A stretch of DNA of 64,000 nt from Corticibacter populi (lineage in GTDB: Bacteria > Pseudomonadota > Gammaproteobacteria > Burkholderiales > Burkholderiaceae_C). Where the stretch lies: the NCBI RefSeq assembly GCF_004217315.1, contig NZ_SGWR01000001.1, positions 930,001 through 994,000 on the forward strand. Reading direction: 5' to 3'. Each line of letters opens with the position of its first letter. Position 1 is the first letter of the stretch. This document shows, one piece after another, positions 38,358 through 48,104 of this stretch. The notes beneath the pieces are model-generated. The model saw only the letters and a program-made list of their open reading frames with translations. It did no database searches and was not told where the DNA came from. Both the position numbers and the translations under genes were made by a program.

Positions 38358-39511
38358 CAGATTCTCCGCTTCGTCGCGTCTGCGACGACGTACAAGTCGT
38401 TGATATGTGCGCGCTCGCCGACGAGTTCCAGCGCGAACGTGAAGTGACGGCCACGCAGGCCGCGACCAAACTTAAAGCGGCCATTTGTCAGTGCAGCGGC
38501 CGGCTCACCATCGAGCGGATAGGTCCAGGACTGCGCGACAGATCCGCCTTGCGTCTGTGTGACCGTCATTACCGCCGAGCCATCGAGTTCGTATTCCAGA
38601 TAGGCGTACATCGGGTGGGTCAGACCACCTTGACCAACGTCCATCTTCCCGGTTGTCAATTTCGCACGAATGATCTCGTCCCCACCGCGCAGCGCCCAAA
38701 CGCCGTCTGAGCCGGTCGCGAAAGCCACCCCATCGACCACGGCGATCGAGTCGAACGGATACTGGTCATACTGAGACATCGCCCATCCGTCAGCTGCGGC
38801 TGTCCACGCCGTTCCGGCGCCGGCGCGCGCGGGGATGAAGTCCTGCACATACACGCTGTCCAGAACGTGCGAGGTGGCGCTGTAGCCAGCCCTGGTCACA
38901 TCCCTCGCAAGCGCCCTCTCTGTGACTCGGCCGGCCACAGCAGCTCGAGCGGCAGAGATCTCACGAACCGCGACAGACTCAACCGTCCTCGCAGTTGCCG
39001 CCAATCGTCCGCGCGCGTGGTCTGACACCAACGCATCGTCAGCAACACGATAGGTGACAGCCGATAACGTGCGATCGTGCACCAAGGTCCTGTCCGTCCT
39101 TCGCACGCCAACGCCAACCTGCACGACCGCATCACGCACCCGAAGCGCATCAACGGAGCGGCCAGTCCAACCGGCGCGTGATGCGTCGGCAACGGCAACC
39201 ACCTCGGCGAGCCGGACACCAATGGCCGAACGCAACGGCGCATCGACAACCCGCACCCGATCCGCCAAACGCGTTGAGCGATCAGCACCGCCTGCAAAGC
39301 GGTCCAGCACCCGCACGACATCGCCCAGGCGACAGCTCGCGGAAGCTCGCCAAACCTCACTCACGCCAACGCTATCCGCAATCCGCTCACCTTTGGTCGG
39401 CCGCAAAACATCACGCACCCTTACCGTGTCCGACAGGCGATTGGCACGACCGGTGCGCCACAACTCGCTCACCGTAATGATGTCGATGTACCTCTCCTGC
39501 GCGTCACTCAT
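38357..39511 (-). CDS. phage protein with ~22-residue tandem repeats
   Basis: A 384-residue protein. Residues ~1-235 consist of about ten tandem units of roughly 22 residues with the pattern R-h-x-D-x-V-x-V-x-D (NRLSDTVRVRDVLR, ERIADSVGVSEVWR, CRLGDVVRVLDRF, TRLADRVRVVDAPLR, VRLAEVVAVADASR). The last ~150 residues form a separate beta-rich domain (AYLEYELDGSAVMTVTQTQGG). Probably a virion or tail protein from its place. No family recognised. Its start overlaps the preceding gene by eight bases. Confidence 0.65.
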   Translation of the reverse strand: MSDAQERYIDIITVSELWRTGRANRLSDTVRVRDVLRPTKGERIADSVGVSEVWRASASCRLGDVVRVLDRFAGGADRSTRLADRVRVVDAPLRSAIGVRLAEVVAVADASRAGWTGRSVDALRVRDAVVQVGVGVRRTDRTLVHDRTLSAVTYRVADDALVSDHARGRLAATARTVESVAVREISAARAAVAGRVTERALARDVTRAGYSATSHVLDSVYVQDFIPARAGAGTAWTAAADGWAMSQYDQYPFDSIAVVDGVAFATGSDGVWALRGGDEIIRAKLTTGKMDVGQGGLTHPMYAYLEYELDGSAVMTVTQTQGGSVAQSWTYPLDGEPAAALTNGRFKFGRGLRGRHFTFALELVGERAHINDLYVVADATKRRI

Positions 39512-42089
39512 GGATCACCCCGATAAAAAAGGGCATGCTGCGAATGCCATGAAACCTCGTGTGCCCACGGCGCGCACCGCCTTCACTGGTGACCTCGTAT
39601 GTGATGTCGCCCAAACAGTTGCGCGTGGCATCTTCTCGAAAGCTGGCACCTGGTATACCGGGCGTCGGGGATTGTTCGCGGTACTTTTGGATGCTGACTT
39701 TCTGGCGAACAGTCATCACACCACGCTGCTCCCACTCCACGTCCCCAATGTTTGGTTCATCTGGCGGCGTGGTAGTGCTCGTGCTGTGCGTCCTGATCTT
39801 GGGATCTGACCCGCCTCCGTAGGGGCCCGTCTCCGTCCCCAATGACCATCCATACCTTGCCGTTGGACCATTCAGAATGGATTGCGCCCATGACGTAACT
39901 TCTCCTAAGCCAGGGCCCCAACTGCCGCTGTCTGCGAAATCCGAGCAAGACGACGCACCGAATCGCTCGTCAACAATTCGGTACTCTGTAGGCTTGTTGC
40001 TGTACCAATTGCCTCGGATCGCATAGGAATTAGGATCGGAAATCCAGCTCCACTTCAGTTCATCACTGACAACCGTTCTGCCGTTATTCCACTTCGCGTG
40101 CGCGAACAGCAACGCATTACGGCTTAAAAATGGCACGCAAGCACCGAGCCCGATCGATTGCCCGTCATATACGGTCTTTATCGTCGTCCTTGTGCTGTAG
40201 TAGCGGTAGCGGAATACGCCGCCTGTGGAAAGGCCTGACCAAACCGGATAGGGGAATAAAATTCTTGGGATACTGTCATATCCAAGGTCCATGCCAACAA
40301 CATCGGTGACCGTCACATTGCTGTTGGGCAACGTCTCACGGTAGTCAAAGTCGCTGGAGTACAAACCTCCCTTGGCACTGGATGAAGCGATAGCGCTGGT
40401 CTTGCTCCAACTGCCAACGATCATGCAGTCCTCGTAATTGGACTGTTCCGCCGTGCTGTATGTCCGGTTGTCGTCTGAAAATTGCTTTACCACCTTCAGG
40501 CTGTCACCGCTGTAGTAGCCGAAAAAGATCGTGTCCCATCGGTCTGGATAGCCAGCCAGCTTGCCCCGCTCGATTGGCGCAACGATGTCAACACACCCTC
40601 CGCTGCTCGGCTCTGGCACTTTGAAGCTGATGCCTGGAATGTAGGGTCCAGATGCCACCCGCGCAACCCCGCCGGCCACGTCGGCTATTGGCGAAAGCTC
40701 ACGGTTTCGCCAGTAATTGACCTCACTTTCCACCAGGGTCGTCTGGTAGATGCGCAGGGACAACTCCTCTGCTGGCGTACGGTAGATCTTGTAGAGGATC
40801 GCATCACGCTCCGCAGCAGCATCCCCTAGGCCATTGACGATTGTGTTCGTGTAGCTGGCCAATTGCCCGGATGTCTGCGTGTTCAGATCCATCAGCGCCT
40901 GCGGCATCTTGCCGTCGAATCGTGTCGCTCCAATCCGCAGGCTCAACTTGTAGCCATTGGCGTAGACCATCCCCTCGCCACTCACCTCATCTGAAAACCT
41001 CGCCTCAAGGCAGGTGTTGTAGCCCTCTCGTCCATGGTCTGCAAACGACCATCCGCAGGCACCGTAGAGCGCATAGTGCGAGTAGAAGTCGCCGACATCG
41101 GCGATCTTCACAATGCCGCCTGCCCGCACCCATGCCGCGAACACCGAGCTCGACTGCGGGAAATCTTCGCCGCTTGGCATGCCGCCAAACATATCCAGCA
41201 GCGTCACGATCTCAGCGTCGCCAACCGCCTCGACATAGGCCCGGAATGCCGTCGTCGTCGTCAGCGGCACCATCGGCAGCGGCATCGCATAGACGCCGGC
41301 CGCGTTAACCCTGATGAGCCAGGGCTTGCCGTCGTCGCCGAATGTCAGTCCGTGCGATCGTGAATGGTGGAAGTCGTACTGGATTTGCCCATCGGCAGAT
41401 GGCTGCCCGAAAAATCCAGGTAGCACCACTCCATTAATGGCCTTTTGCGCATCCCTCAGATACTCGCGAGGCACATCCATCACCGCGGTCTCATACCTGG
41501 CATAAGGATCACTGGTCGCCACACTGACATCCTGGCGACCATACCCAGCCACACATTGCACGAGCGCCTGCATGGCGCCCGAATACCAACTCGGATGCTG
41601 TGCGTGGTACTGCGTGTAGACAAATCCTTCACCCGAACCGAGGGGCTTGAGGGACTGGAAAGCCGGGCCGTACTCAATGGTGAAGCGCTCCAGCGCCAGC
41701 AAGCCAGGCGCCGCACTGTTCGCCTCGTACTGGTGCAACCGACGCCTGCAGGCGCTGGTCAGCGCCAGTTGGAGTTTTTCGCCTTGCCGGACGATGGGGG
41801 TGGTCGGCACACCACTGAACAACATCGGCACATACCCACCATTGCGGACCACCGATCTCGCTGATGATGGACAGGATCCCTCGCGCACCACCACCTTGAA
41901 AACGCCGCCCATGTCATGCAAGACGGCCACGCGACCACTTGGCAGCACCCTGCGCCACCGCAGCGCCTCCAGATCGGAGACGTGCTTGAAATTGGTGAGG
42001 CGCCTCGTAAGATAGGCTACAGCTGCGGCATCGTCGGCAGACAGGTCCGAATCTTCTACGAAGCGCCCATACGGGCGCAGCGCGTGCAT
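39504..42089 (-). CDS. large phage structural protein, function unknown
   Basis: An 861-residue protein in the tail/virion block, start codon overlapping the upstream stop by one base. It is beta-rich with many Gly, Ser, Tyr and aromatic residues (GSGEGFVYTQYHAQHPSWYSG, VIVGSWSKTSAIASSSAK-type stretches). No catalytic motif stands out. The size, place and composition suggest a tail or receptor-contact component, but this is inference. Confidence 0.6.
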   Translation of the reverse strand: MHALRPYGRFVEDSDLSADDAAAVAYLTRRLTNFKHVSDLEALRWRRVLPSGRVAVLHDMGGVFKVVVREGSCPSSARSVVRNGGYVPMLFSGVPTTPIVRQGEKLQLALTSACRRRLHQYEANSAAPGLLALERFTIEYGPAFQSLKPLGSGEGFVYTQYHAQHPSWYSGAMQALVQCVAGYGRQDVSVATSDPYARYETAVMDVPREYLRDAQKAINGVVLPGFFGQPSADGQIQYDFHHSRSHGLTFGDDGKPWLIRVNAAGVYAMPLPMVPLTTTTAFRAYVEAVGDAEIVTLLDMFGGMPSGEDFPQSSSVFAAWVRAGGIVKIADVGDFYSHYALYGACGWSFADHGREGYNTCLEARFSDEVSGEGMVYANGYKLSLRIGATRFDGKMPQALMDLNTQTSGQLASYTNTIVNGLGDAAAERDAILYKIYRTPAEELSLRIYQTTLVESEVNYWRNRELSPIADVAGGVARVASGPYIPGISFKVPEPSSGGCVDIVAPIERGKLAGYPDRWDTIFFGYYSGDSLKVVKQFSDDNRTYSTAEQSNYEDCMIVGSWSKTSAIASSSAKGGLYSSDFDYRETLPNSNVTVTDVVGMDLGYDSIPRILFPYPVWSGLSTGGVFRYRYYSTRTTIKTVYDGQSIGLGACVPFLSRNALLFAHAKWNNGRTVVSDELKWSWISDPNSYAIRGNWYSNKPTEYRIVDERFGASSCSDFADSGSWGPGLGEVTSWAQSILNGPTARYGWSLGTETGPYGGGSDPKIRTHSTSTTTPPDEPNIGDVEWEQRGVMTVRQKVSIQKYREQSPTPGIPGASFREDATRNCLGDITYEVTSEGGARRGHTRFHGIRSMPFFIGVIHE

Positions 42090-42679
42090 CAGACGGTCAT
42101 TTCAAGGCGATAGCCAACCCGGAACGTGTTGCCATTCTGGAAGGTATAGGGGGCGTCGTAGAGCGTTGCCGACACCAGGACGCCAGTAGTAGCCCCCTTC
42201 GCCGAAGCCGTCAGCAACGCCGAGCCGGTCACGTTCACCGTCGCCGATGTGGCGAATGTCACTTCGACCTCGCTCGCGTAATTGTCGATGTGCGTGTCTG
42301 CGGAGGCATTCGTGGATGTCCACGGAATGCGCGTGGCCAAGGTGTAGCCCTCGCTCGAGCTGACGATCTCGCCGGCAACCGATGCGAAGTTGGAGGCTGC
42401 CCAGTTCGATGCCGGCGCGGTAGAGCCGGAAAACAGCGCCACGAAATAGCCGGCCGGCTTCGGCGTGGAGCCAAGAGCCACGTTCAGCAGATGCAGCAGC
42501 CCCTCCTTGGTTACCAGGTTGCGCGATGACTGAACAATGCCATCCACCGTCGGCGTGTAGAGCCCCGCCACCTTCACGGACTCGCGCGGGAACACAAGAC
42601 CAGAATCGGTTATATCAAACCGGTCTGCCAGCGTAGAGGCAAGCAGATCGCGGGCGAGGTTTTTCTGAATGTTGAGCAT
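42089..42679 (-). CDS. phage virion protein (196 aa)
   Basis: A 196-residue protein, beginning MLNIQKNLARDLLAST. After a short helical start it is beta-rich with many Ser, Thr and Ala (TVNVTGSALLTASAKG), as in small tail or decoration proteins; similar topology and the NLA/STAPAS segments echo the 135-residue protein at 48735. ATG 42679 has GGAG six bases upstream and is preferred to the frame start at 42727. The GCAGGAGU hairpin lies 30 bases upstream. Confidence 0.62.
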   Translation of the reverse strand: MLNIQKNLARDLLASTLADRFDITDSGLVFPRESVKVAGLYTPTVDGIVQSSRNLVTKEGLLHLLNVALGSTPKPAGYFVALFSGSTAPASNWAASNFASVAGEIVSSSEGYTLATRIPWTSTNASADTHIDNYASEVEVTFATSATVNVTGSALLTASAKGATTGVLVSATLYDAPYTFQNGNTFRVGYRLEMTV

Positions 42680-42709
42680 GATCGCTCCAAGGCGAACCCG
42701 TCGCCAGCG

Positions 42710-42729
42710 GGACGCACTCCTGCGCATCC
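42710..42729 (-). promoter_or_regulatory. GCAGGAGU-loop RNA hairpin, copy 2
   Basis: Minus strand GGAUGC-GCAGGAGU-GCGUCC, a 6-bp stem with one U-G pair, loop identical to copies 1 and 3. It lies in the 68-base gap between the 395- and 196-residue protein genes, with a separate ordinary GGAG site nearer the ATG. Confidence 0.75.
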
Positions 42730-42747
42730 GTAAATGGTGGTGAAATG

Positions 42748-43935
42748 CTATCCCAGCACCGTCAATATCCTTTCACCCCATACAGTGGACGCGCCGGCCG
42801 AGGCGCGAATACCGGCGATGCTCTTGCGATGAATCTCGACAACCTGCCCGTCAGCCGTGCCAATCACATAACCGTTCTCCGCAAGCCATAGCGCCGCCTG
42901 CGACCCTCCAGCCACCTCCCCCAGCAGTTCGGCATCAAGCAATATGGCGCTCCCATACACCGGAGCCTTGGCGCCTCGTCGAAGCACCTGCAGATCGTCA
43001 GGCTGCGATCCTGAGAGAAAGAGCACATGATCGACTTGGCCAACCCACAAGCCGCCCTCGACTGCCACCACAAAGGTGATCCGTTGCGGGAACTGCACGA
43101 AGTCATGCCGCCGATCATGGAGGTGCCATGCCATCGGATGAGAGAACGACAGCACCCGATTCGTTGCCGTCACGAGCCTGCCCTTCCAATGTCCAAGGAA
43201 TCGCCCTGCCGGCATGGCGTCCAGGTGCTGGAACTCTGGTGCCCCGCCAAGCAGTGGCATCGCCACAATGTCCACCGAGTCACCATTCACGGCGTGATCC
43301 CCGGCATGCAGCAGCACACGGCTTCCCGGTTTGGTCATGTAGAGCCTCGCCATCGTGATCGACGGATCAATGGAATATGGCATGCCGACGGTCAGCCCGC
43401 CGCCGTCTTGCAACGCGGCATAAGCGACCTCGGACACCGAGGATTCGAGTGAGCCGCGCAGCCAAGATATGGCCACGCCATAGTCCCCTGACTCCAGCGC
43501 TCCGCCCGTCCGGACCAGCGCCGGCATGCCTGGCGTCTCTATAGGCAGTCTTGTGGCGGCCTGACCATCGAATGTGAAAATGCCATCCACTCCAGCAACC
43601 GCCACGCGCCCATTGAGTACGCAATGGCTTGCCCAACCGCCCCCCAAGTCCGCCAGTTCGACGCAGCTCCAATCGTCGGGGTCGATTTTCACCCAAGCGG
43701 TCCCAAGCATCCCGAATAGGTCGCCGTGCAGATGGCTATACCACAGGTGCTTGTATGGCGTGCTCGTGACCATCTTGACTTGCCCGCGCATGTGCAGGCG
43801 TCCTGTATCCGTGATGTCAAAGTTGAGGGCCTCACGCACGAAAACAGTCGGATCATCCCCGCCGCGCACCAGTGCCGCGTCATCCTCTGATCGGTTGTTG
43901 ATGCCGGCCAGCGGCATCAGCCTGGTATTTGCCAT
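42748..43935 (-). CDS. phage virion protein, probable beta-propeller
   Basis: A 395-residue protein with repeated beta-rich blades (ELADLGGGWASHCVLNGRVAVAG, AMPAGRFLGHWKGRLVTATNRVLSF, GGLWVGQVDHVLFLSGSQ). The N-terminus PLAGINNRSEDDAAL followed by NFDITDTGRLHMRG is seen in podovirus structural proteins that close or stabilise the head or tail. The start at 43935 has AAGGAG nine bases upstream, although it overlaps the previous gene by 19 bases. No named family is certain. Confidence 0.62.
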   Translation of the reverse strand: MANTRLMPLAGINNRSEDDAALVRGGDDPTVFVREALNFDITDTGRLHMRGQVKMVTSTPYKHLWYSHLHGDLFGMLGTAWVKIDPDDWSCVELADLGGGWASHCVLNGRVAVAGVDGIFTFDGQAATRLPIETPGMPALVRTGGALESGDYGVAISWLRGSLESSVSEVAYAALQDGGGLTVGMPYSIDPSITMARLYMTKPGSRVLLHAGDHAVNGDSVDIVAMPLLGGAPEFQHLDAMPAGRFLGHWKGRLVTATNRVLSFSHPMAWHLHDRRHDFVQFPQRITFVVAVEGGLWVGQVDHVLFLSGSQPDDLQVLRRGAKAPVYGSAILLDAELLGEVAGGSQAALWLAENGYVIGTADGQVVEIHRKSIAGIRASAGASTVWGERILTVLG

Positions 43936-46787
43936 ACGAATGGACTCCTTGACATATCCCCATTGCCATCGGGATTGATGAACTGCGCCCGGTTTTGCAC
44001 ATCGGGAAAGCCCAATTCTTGGGTATCGAACCCATCAGCCCACAACCCCATAGAGGGCACCGGAGGCTGCGAAGTGCCTTCAACGCGCATCCGATCGGCA
44101 AACCGCGTCAGGTCATACTCCATCAAGAGGTTGTCGTTTCCACCCAATCGATACTCACGCACCCGGTACGATATCCATGGCTCCCCAATGGCTGAGTTAT
44201 CCCACCCATTAAATGTTGGGTTGTCCGGCGCCCCAACCCACAGGCGCTGTCGCATGAACCGGGGGCCGCTGCCCGACACCCCCATGCCCATAGAGTCCCA
44301 CCCCTGGAGACTGCGAGCGCGGTGGTAGTTGTCGCACTCAGTGTCTGTGCCAACCATAAGAGAATCCCAACCCTTTGGCGTCGCCTTGGTCACCAGGTCA
44401 GCCGGGAAGGCAACCGTCGGCCTGCCGAACAGCAGGACATCCGGGCTATCCCACTGCTCAATCACCTTGTCACCACCGAGCACCTCAAGCACACCCATCC
44501 TGCGATGCGTAAATCCATCCGGATACAGGTAGTTCGTGGCATTGAAGATAGCGGCATTGCCAAGCCGGCTCGACGCAAACCCTGTTAGATGCATCGGTGG
44601 TGGCGGGAAATGGCTCAACCGCGGATTGCCAAAAACCTCGCCCGGCTTTCGATCTCCCCCATCGCTGTTGACGTAGTGCAGATACCGAGGCTCGTGGTTT
44701 GCTATCGCCTGCGAAGGCGCCTCCATCACCGCGTAGACGGTATGCGGATTCACCCTCATTTTGGGTGGCTCAAAGACCTCTCCGATTGGAAACGGCCCTG
44801 CATAGATCGTTCGAACCTTGTTCTCGATGAAGGGTGCACCGAAGTTTCCAGGCCCTGCAATGGAATCGGGCAGGATGGCGTTGTCAAAGAACTCCGACTG
44901 GCCAATTGCCATCGAGTCCCAACCCTTGATGTCGAAGCTCCGCACATTGAAGGCAGGATCTGGCACGTCCTCGTGGAACCAGCCCGATGGCCGAATCCAC
45001 TTCGTCGGATCTGGTGGCGGCACGTAGTCGTTGTAGATGCGCGCCTTGTCGCCAACCACCATCGAATGGATGCCCAACGTCCTGAAACTCTTGGTGCGGT
45101 CTGCGATGTGCGATCGGCCGAACAACTGCATGTCGGCGCCATCGACGCCGATGATTCGCCATTGCGTGCGAACAAACGCATTTCCAAACTCGTTTGATTC
45201 CCTCCCTCTGGTGCGCAGCTCAGGTGTCAGGTTCTTGACGAATGGATCGCCAAACCAATCGCCCTGTTTTGTCCAGCGCGGCGCTATGACGTTGAACCGC
45301 TCATAGACATAGTGGCGATTACCGGCTGGCGGCTCCACACCAAACGGCTCCAGGTAACGGGTGTTGAGTTTGACCAGCGGGAGATCGACCTGGGGCGGCT
45401 CAATAGAATTACGCCGCTCAACCTCCAATGTGCGCACCCTGTCAGCCAGAAACGCCGCCCCAAACTCCTGCGAGTCCCAATTGCCAAGCCAGCGGAAATA
45501 GCGCCGATTGCTCTCAACATGGGCCCAGCCAAACGCCTGGCTATCCCGCCCGAGAGACTCCACCAGCCGGGCATTGTTGTAGATGCGGCTCCACCGCGTC
45601 AGGATCTGGCTGTCCCAACCATCAAAGTGCAACTCCTGCACGGCGCCGGCAACGAATGCGCGACCGAAGGACTGTGAATCCCAGGAAGACCGCTCCAACA
45701 GACGCGCATTGTTATAGAGCAGGGTGTACCCGTAGCGGGCAGCGTCGAATCCATAGATGCCCAGGTCTCGGTTGCGATTGGTGACCAGTGTCCACTCGGC
45801 CGCCGGGAAGTCACCAGCCATCCCACCCAGTCCATCATCGCGCTGCGTGATGACTTGGGTTTGGTTGAACACCTCCTGGCGCCCGAAGCGGTATGCTTCC
45901 TCGCCGTGCGAAAGCCATCCAGGAGGCCGCACGTAGGAGATGTAGTTCGAGACATTGCCAAGCCCGAATGTATCGCTGCGCCAGCCATCCACAATCTGCA
46001 CCTGGCTTGGCGGCTTGATCGTCGTACCGAACGTCTGTGAATCCCACCCCTGCGCAAACAAGTAGCGCGTGGGCGCCACTACCAAATTGCCAACCACTAG
46101 CGAATGGATACCACTTGGCGTGAGGTAGCGTGGTGAATGGCTCAACCAGGCCGCAGAACCGTAGCGTGCCGAATTGATCCCGGCCGGAGCGAGTGCACGC
46201 ACCCCATGCGACAGTGTGACCGCACCATAACGCGCTGAATTGATGCCTGGCGGCGACGGGTAGAACTCCCGGTGCGAAACCGCTGGTCTGCCGTACAGGT
46301 TTCTCGGGTTGATGTTCCCGGCATAGAGGAACTGGTTGTAGTTGTAGATCGTTGGCGCGCCAAACGCCTGCCAGTCTCGTCCCTGCCATAACAGGGATCT
46401 CTCCCAGTTGGAGATTTCAGGCAAACCCACAACACCACTTGCCCAACCAGATGGCCAGATGTCCTGTGGCTTCGTGAGCGCAGCGGAACCCACCGCGCCA
46501 TTCGACCACCCAAGCGGGTGCAGCAAACGAGCGTTGTTGGTGATCGCGTGACCGCCGGTCGCCAGACTCCCCCAGCCGACCGCCAGAAGGTAGCGGGTGA
46601 ACAACTGAAGGTCATGGTTCGCAATCGAGGAAGACGCCCAGCCGCCCGGGAAGACATACTGATCCTCCCCAACAGGTCCATCGCCGGCACCAAAATTGAG
46701 TGCGATCCGGTCCCCGTGCGGCGGCGTGTATGGTCCGCTGAAATTCAGCGCAACATAGTCCCCATCCGGTGGCGTGTAGTCGGCCAT
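43917..46787 (-). CDS. long tandem-repeat phage protein (GWDS-FG repeats)
   Basis: A 956-residue protein built mostly of degenerate repeats, each about 35-45 residues, with a core h-G-W-D-S-x-x-F-G-x-x-x-V-x-N-x-x-R-x-L (examples: GWDSQTFGTT, SSWDSQSFGRAFV, GRDSQAFGWAHV, GNWDSQEFGAAFL, GWDSMAIGQSEF, GWDSLMVGTD). At least fifteen copies can be followed. This is like a beta-rich stalk or fibre. ATG 46787 has GAAGG six bases upstream. The repeats make the gene prone to recombination. No family recognised. Confidence 0.68.
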   Translation of the reverse strand: MADYTPPDGDYVALNFSGPYTPPHGDRIALNFGAGDGPVGEDQYVFPGGWASSSIANHDLQLFTRYLLAVGWGSLATGGHAITNNARLLHPLGWSNGAVGSAALTKPQDIWPSGWASGVVGLPEISNWERSLLWQGRDWQAFGAPTIYNYNQFLYAGNINPRNLYGRPAVSHREFYPSPPGINSARYGAVTLSHGVRALAPAGINSARYGSAAWLSHSPRYLTPSGIHSLVVGNLVVAPTRYLFAQGWDSQTFGTTIKPPSQVQIVDGWRSDTFGLGNVSNYISYVRPPGWLSHGEEAYRFGRQEVFNQTQVITQRDDGLGGMAGDFPAAEWTLVTNRNRDLGIYGFDAARYGYTLLYNNARLLERSSWDSQSFGRAFVAGAVQELHFDGWDSQILTRWSRIYNNARLVESLGRDSQAFGWAHVESNRRYFRWLGNWDSQEFGAAFLADRVRTLEVERRNSIEPPQVDLPLVKLNTRYLEPFGVEPPAGNRHYVYERFNVIAPRWTKQGDWFGDPFVKNLTPELRTRGRESNEFGNAFVRTQWRIIGVDGADMQLFGRSHIADRTKSFRTLGIHSMVVGDKARIYNDYVPPPDPTKWIRPSGWFHEDVPDPAFNVRSFDIKGWDSMAIGQSEFFDNAILPDSIAGPGNFGAPFIENKVRTIYAGPFPIGEVFEPPKMRVNPHTVYAVMEAPSQAIANHEPRYLHYVNSDGGDRKPGEVFGNPRLSHFPPPPMHLTGFASSRLGNAAIFNATNYLYPDGFTHRRMGVLEVLGGDKVIEQWDSPDVLLFGRPTVAFPADLVTKATPKGWDSLMVGTDTECDNYHRARSLQGWDSMGMGVSGSGPRFMRQRLWVGAPDNPTFNGWDNSAIGEPWISYRVREYRLGGNDNLLMEYDLTRFADRMRVEGTSQPPVPSMGLWADGFDTQELGFPDVQNRAQFINPDGNGDMSRSPFVWQIPG

Positions 46788-46788
46788 C

Positions 46789-47148
46789 TCATACCTTCGG
46801 CGCGACGTTCGATGCAATCACGTCATTGCGTTCGGCCTTGCGCGCCACCACGTCATAGCGCATATTGGCGCTCAGGCCGGTGACTTCCCAGACGCCCGAA
46901 GGGGCAGACACCGTTGAGCGCAAAAGCAGCCCATCTAGGGCCTGACTCTCTGACCGCACCAGCACACGCACCGTCGCAGACGTTGGCACCCCTTCGTCAG
47001 TGGTGATCCCATCAGGGAATGAACCCGCGAGGTAGCCGCTGCCGGTGGCCAGGATCAGTCGATCGCGGCGCGCCAACGAACGCAGATTGGCGCGCTCCAG
47101 GGCATAACGCACTGGCAGCCACAGGACAGACTCGAAACTCACTGCCAT
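46789..47148 (-). CDS. small phage protein (119 aa)
   Basis: A 119-residue protein with a beta-rich C-terminal half (SATVRVLVRSESQALDGLLLRSTVSAPSG). It overlaps the previous gene by ten bases and is one base from the repeat-protein gene, so it belongs to the same transcript. Probably a small virion or tail component; no family is recognised. Confidence 0.58.
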   Translation of the reverse strand: MAVSFESVLWLPVRYALERANLRSLARRDRLILATGSGYLAGSFPDGITTDEGVPTSATVRVLVRSESQALDGLLLRSTVSAPSGVWEVTGLSANMRYDVVARKAERNDVIASNVAPKV

Positions 47149-48104
47149 TCGAAAATCCAGCCAAAGGTCTGGGAGGCGGGATAGATCGCGTGCGGCACTT
47201 CGGGAAGATAAGGGCGTTCTTCTCCGATGAAATCGAGATTCACCAAACTCATCGCATTTACAGTAGCTGCGGGGATAGTGAACGCCTTCTGCATTGCGAC
47301 AATTCCACCGGTGCCCATATAGTAGATGGGCGACACGACAGCCGAAGTATTCTCAAAAGCCCCGCCATCTCCTCCTTGGCGATTGTATCCATCCTCCGAG
47401 CTGGTGGCAGAAGATCCAATTGACGAGCCAATAATTCCTGGCGCTGCGTAATCGGTATTGGATGCATATCCAGATGGAAGCATCGTATCCATAAGCGCGG
47501 CGAATCCTGTGTCATTAGATCCATCGGCCTTCTGTTTTCGCTCGACATGAAGAAATACGGCTGAACGCTCCAGCATTGGATTGACAATTTTTCTCACAAC
47601 AGCATGAGCACCAAAAATCAAGGTCAAAGAGTCCCCTCGATAGTTAGCAAAATTACCTTTATTGTATGAATCATCGCCACCAAATGAATGGGCACTTGAG
47701 GTTGTACCACTGGCCCCACCAATACCTGCCGATAGCAGACTCGCGCCAATCGCGCCTCCTGAAGAGGAAACACCCGCCGATACGCGAGTTTGCACAAAGT
47801 ACCGAAAATTTTGAGATGACGATTGAGCTGCGCCATATGAACCACCTACAACCCGGAAACTGACTGTCACCGGGTCAAGTGTCTGCCGCCCATCATTGAA
47901 GGAAAATGCCAACCATGGCGAATACCCACCAGAAGAAGATGCATCAGGAATCTGCGTCACATCACCATCAACATCAAATCCCCCGACAATGGATTCCTTC
48001 GTCAAACCGGCAGAAATAAGCAGCGCATTCAGGTCTTGCATTACCTGCAATGCTTGTTCTTTGGTGGAATTCAAAGCTGTTGTATTTGATGTTGCGATGG
48101 ACAT
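47139..48104 (-). CDS. Gly/Ser-rich phage protein (321 aa)
   Basis: A 321-residue protein with a short helical start (STKEQALQVMQDLNALLISAG) and long Gly/Ser-rich beta stretches (SSSGGAIGASLLSAGIGGAS, SSIGSSATSSEDG). The gene is visibly more AT-rich than its neighbours, especially 47.2-48.1 kb, suggesting separate origin. Role probably virion surface or tail; no family recognised. Start ATG 48104 overlaps the upstream stop by one base. Confidence 0.6.
   Translation of the reverse strand: MSIATSNTTALNSTKEQALQVMQDLNALLISAGLTKESIVGGFDVDGDVTQIPDASSSGGYSPWLAFSFNDGRQTLDPVTVSFRVVGGSYGAAQSSSQNFRYFVQTRVSAGVSSSGGAIGASLLSAGIGGASGTTSSAHSFGGDDSYNKGNFANYRGDSLTLIFGAHAVVRKIVNPMLERSAVFLHVERKQKADGSNDTGFAALMDTMLPSGYASNTDYAAPGIIGSSIGSSATSSEDGYNRQGGDGGAFENTSAVVSPIYYMGTGGIVAMQKAFTIPAATVNAMSLVNLDFIGEERPYLPEVPHAIYPASQTFGWIFEWQ

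Noticed and set aside
39486-39503. CTCTCCTGCGC near the start of the 22-residue-repeat gene
   Set aside because: It resembles the hairpin loop word but has no flanking stem and is within coding sequence.
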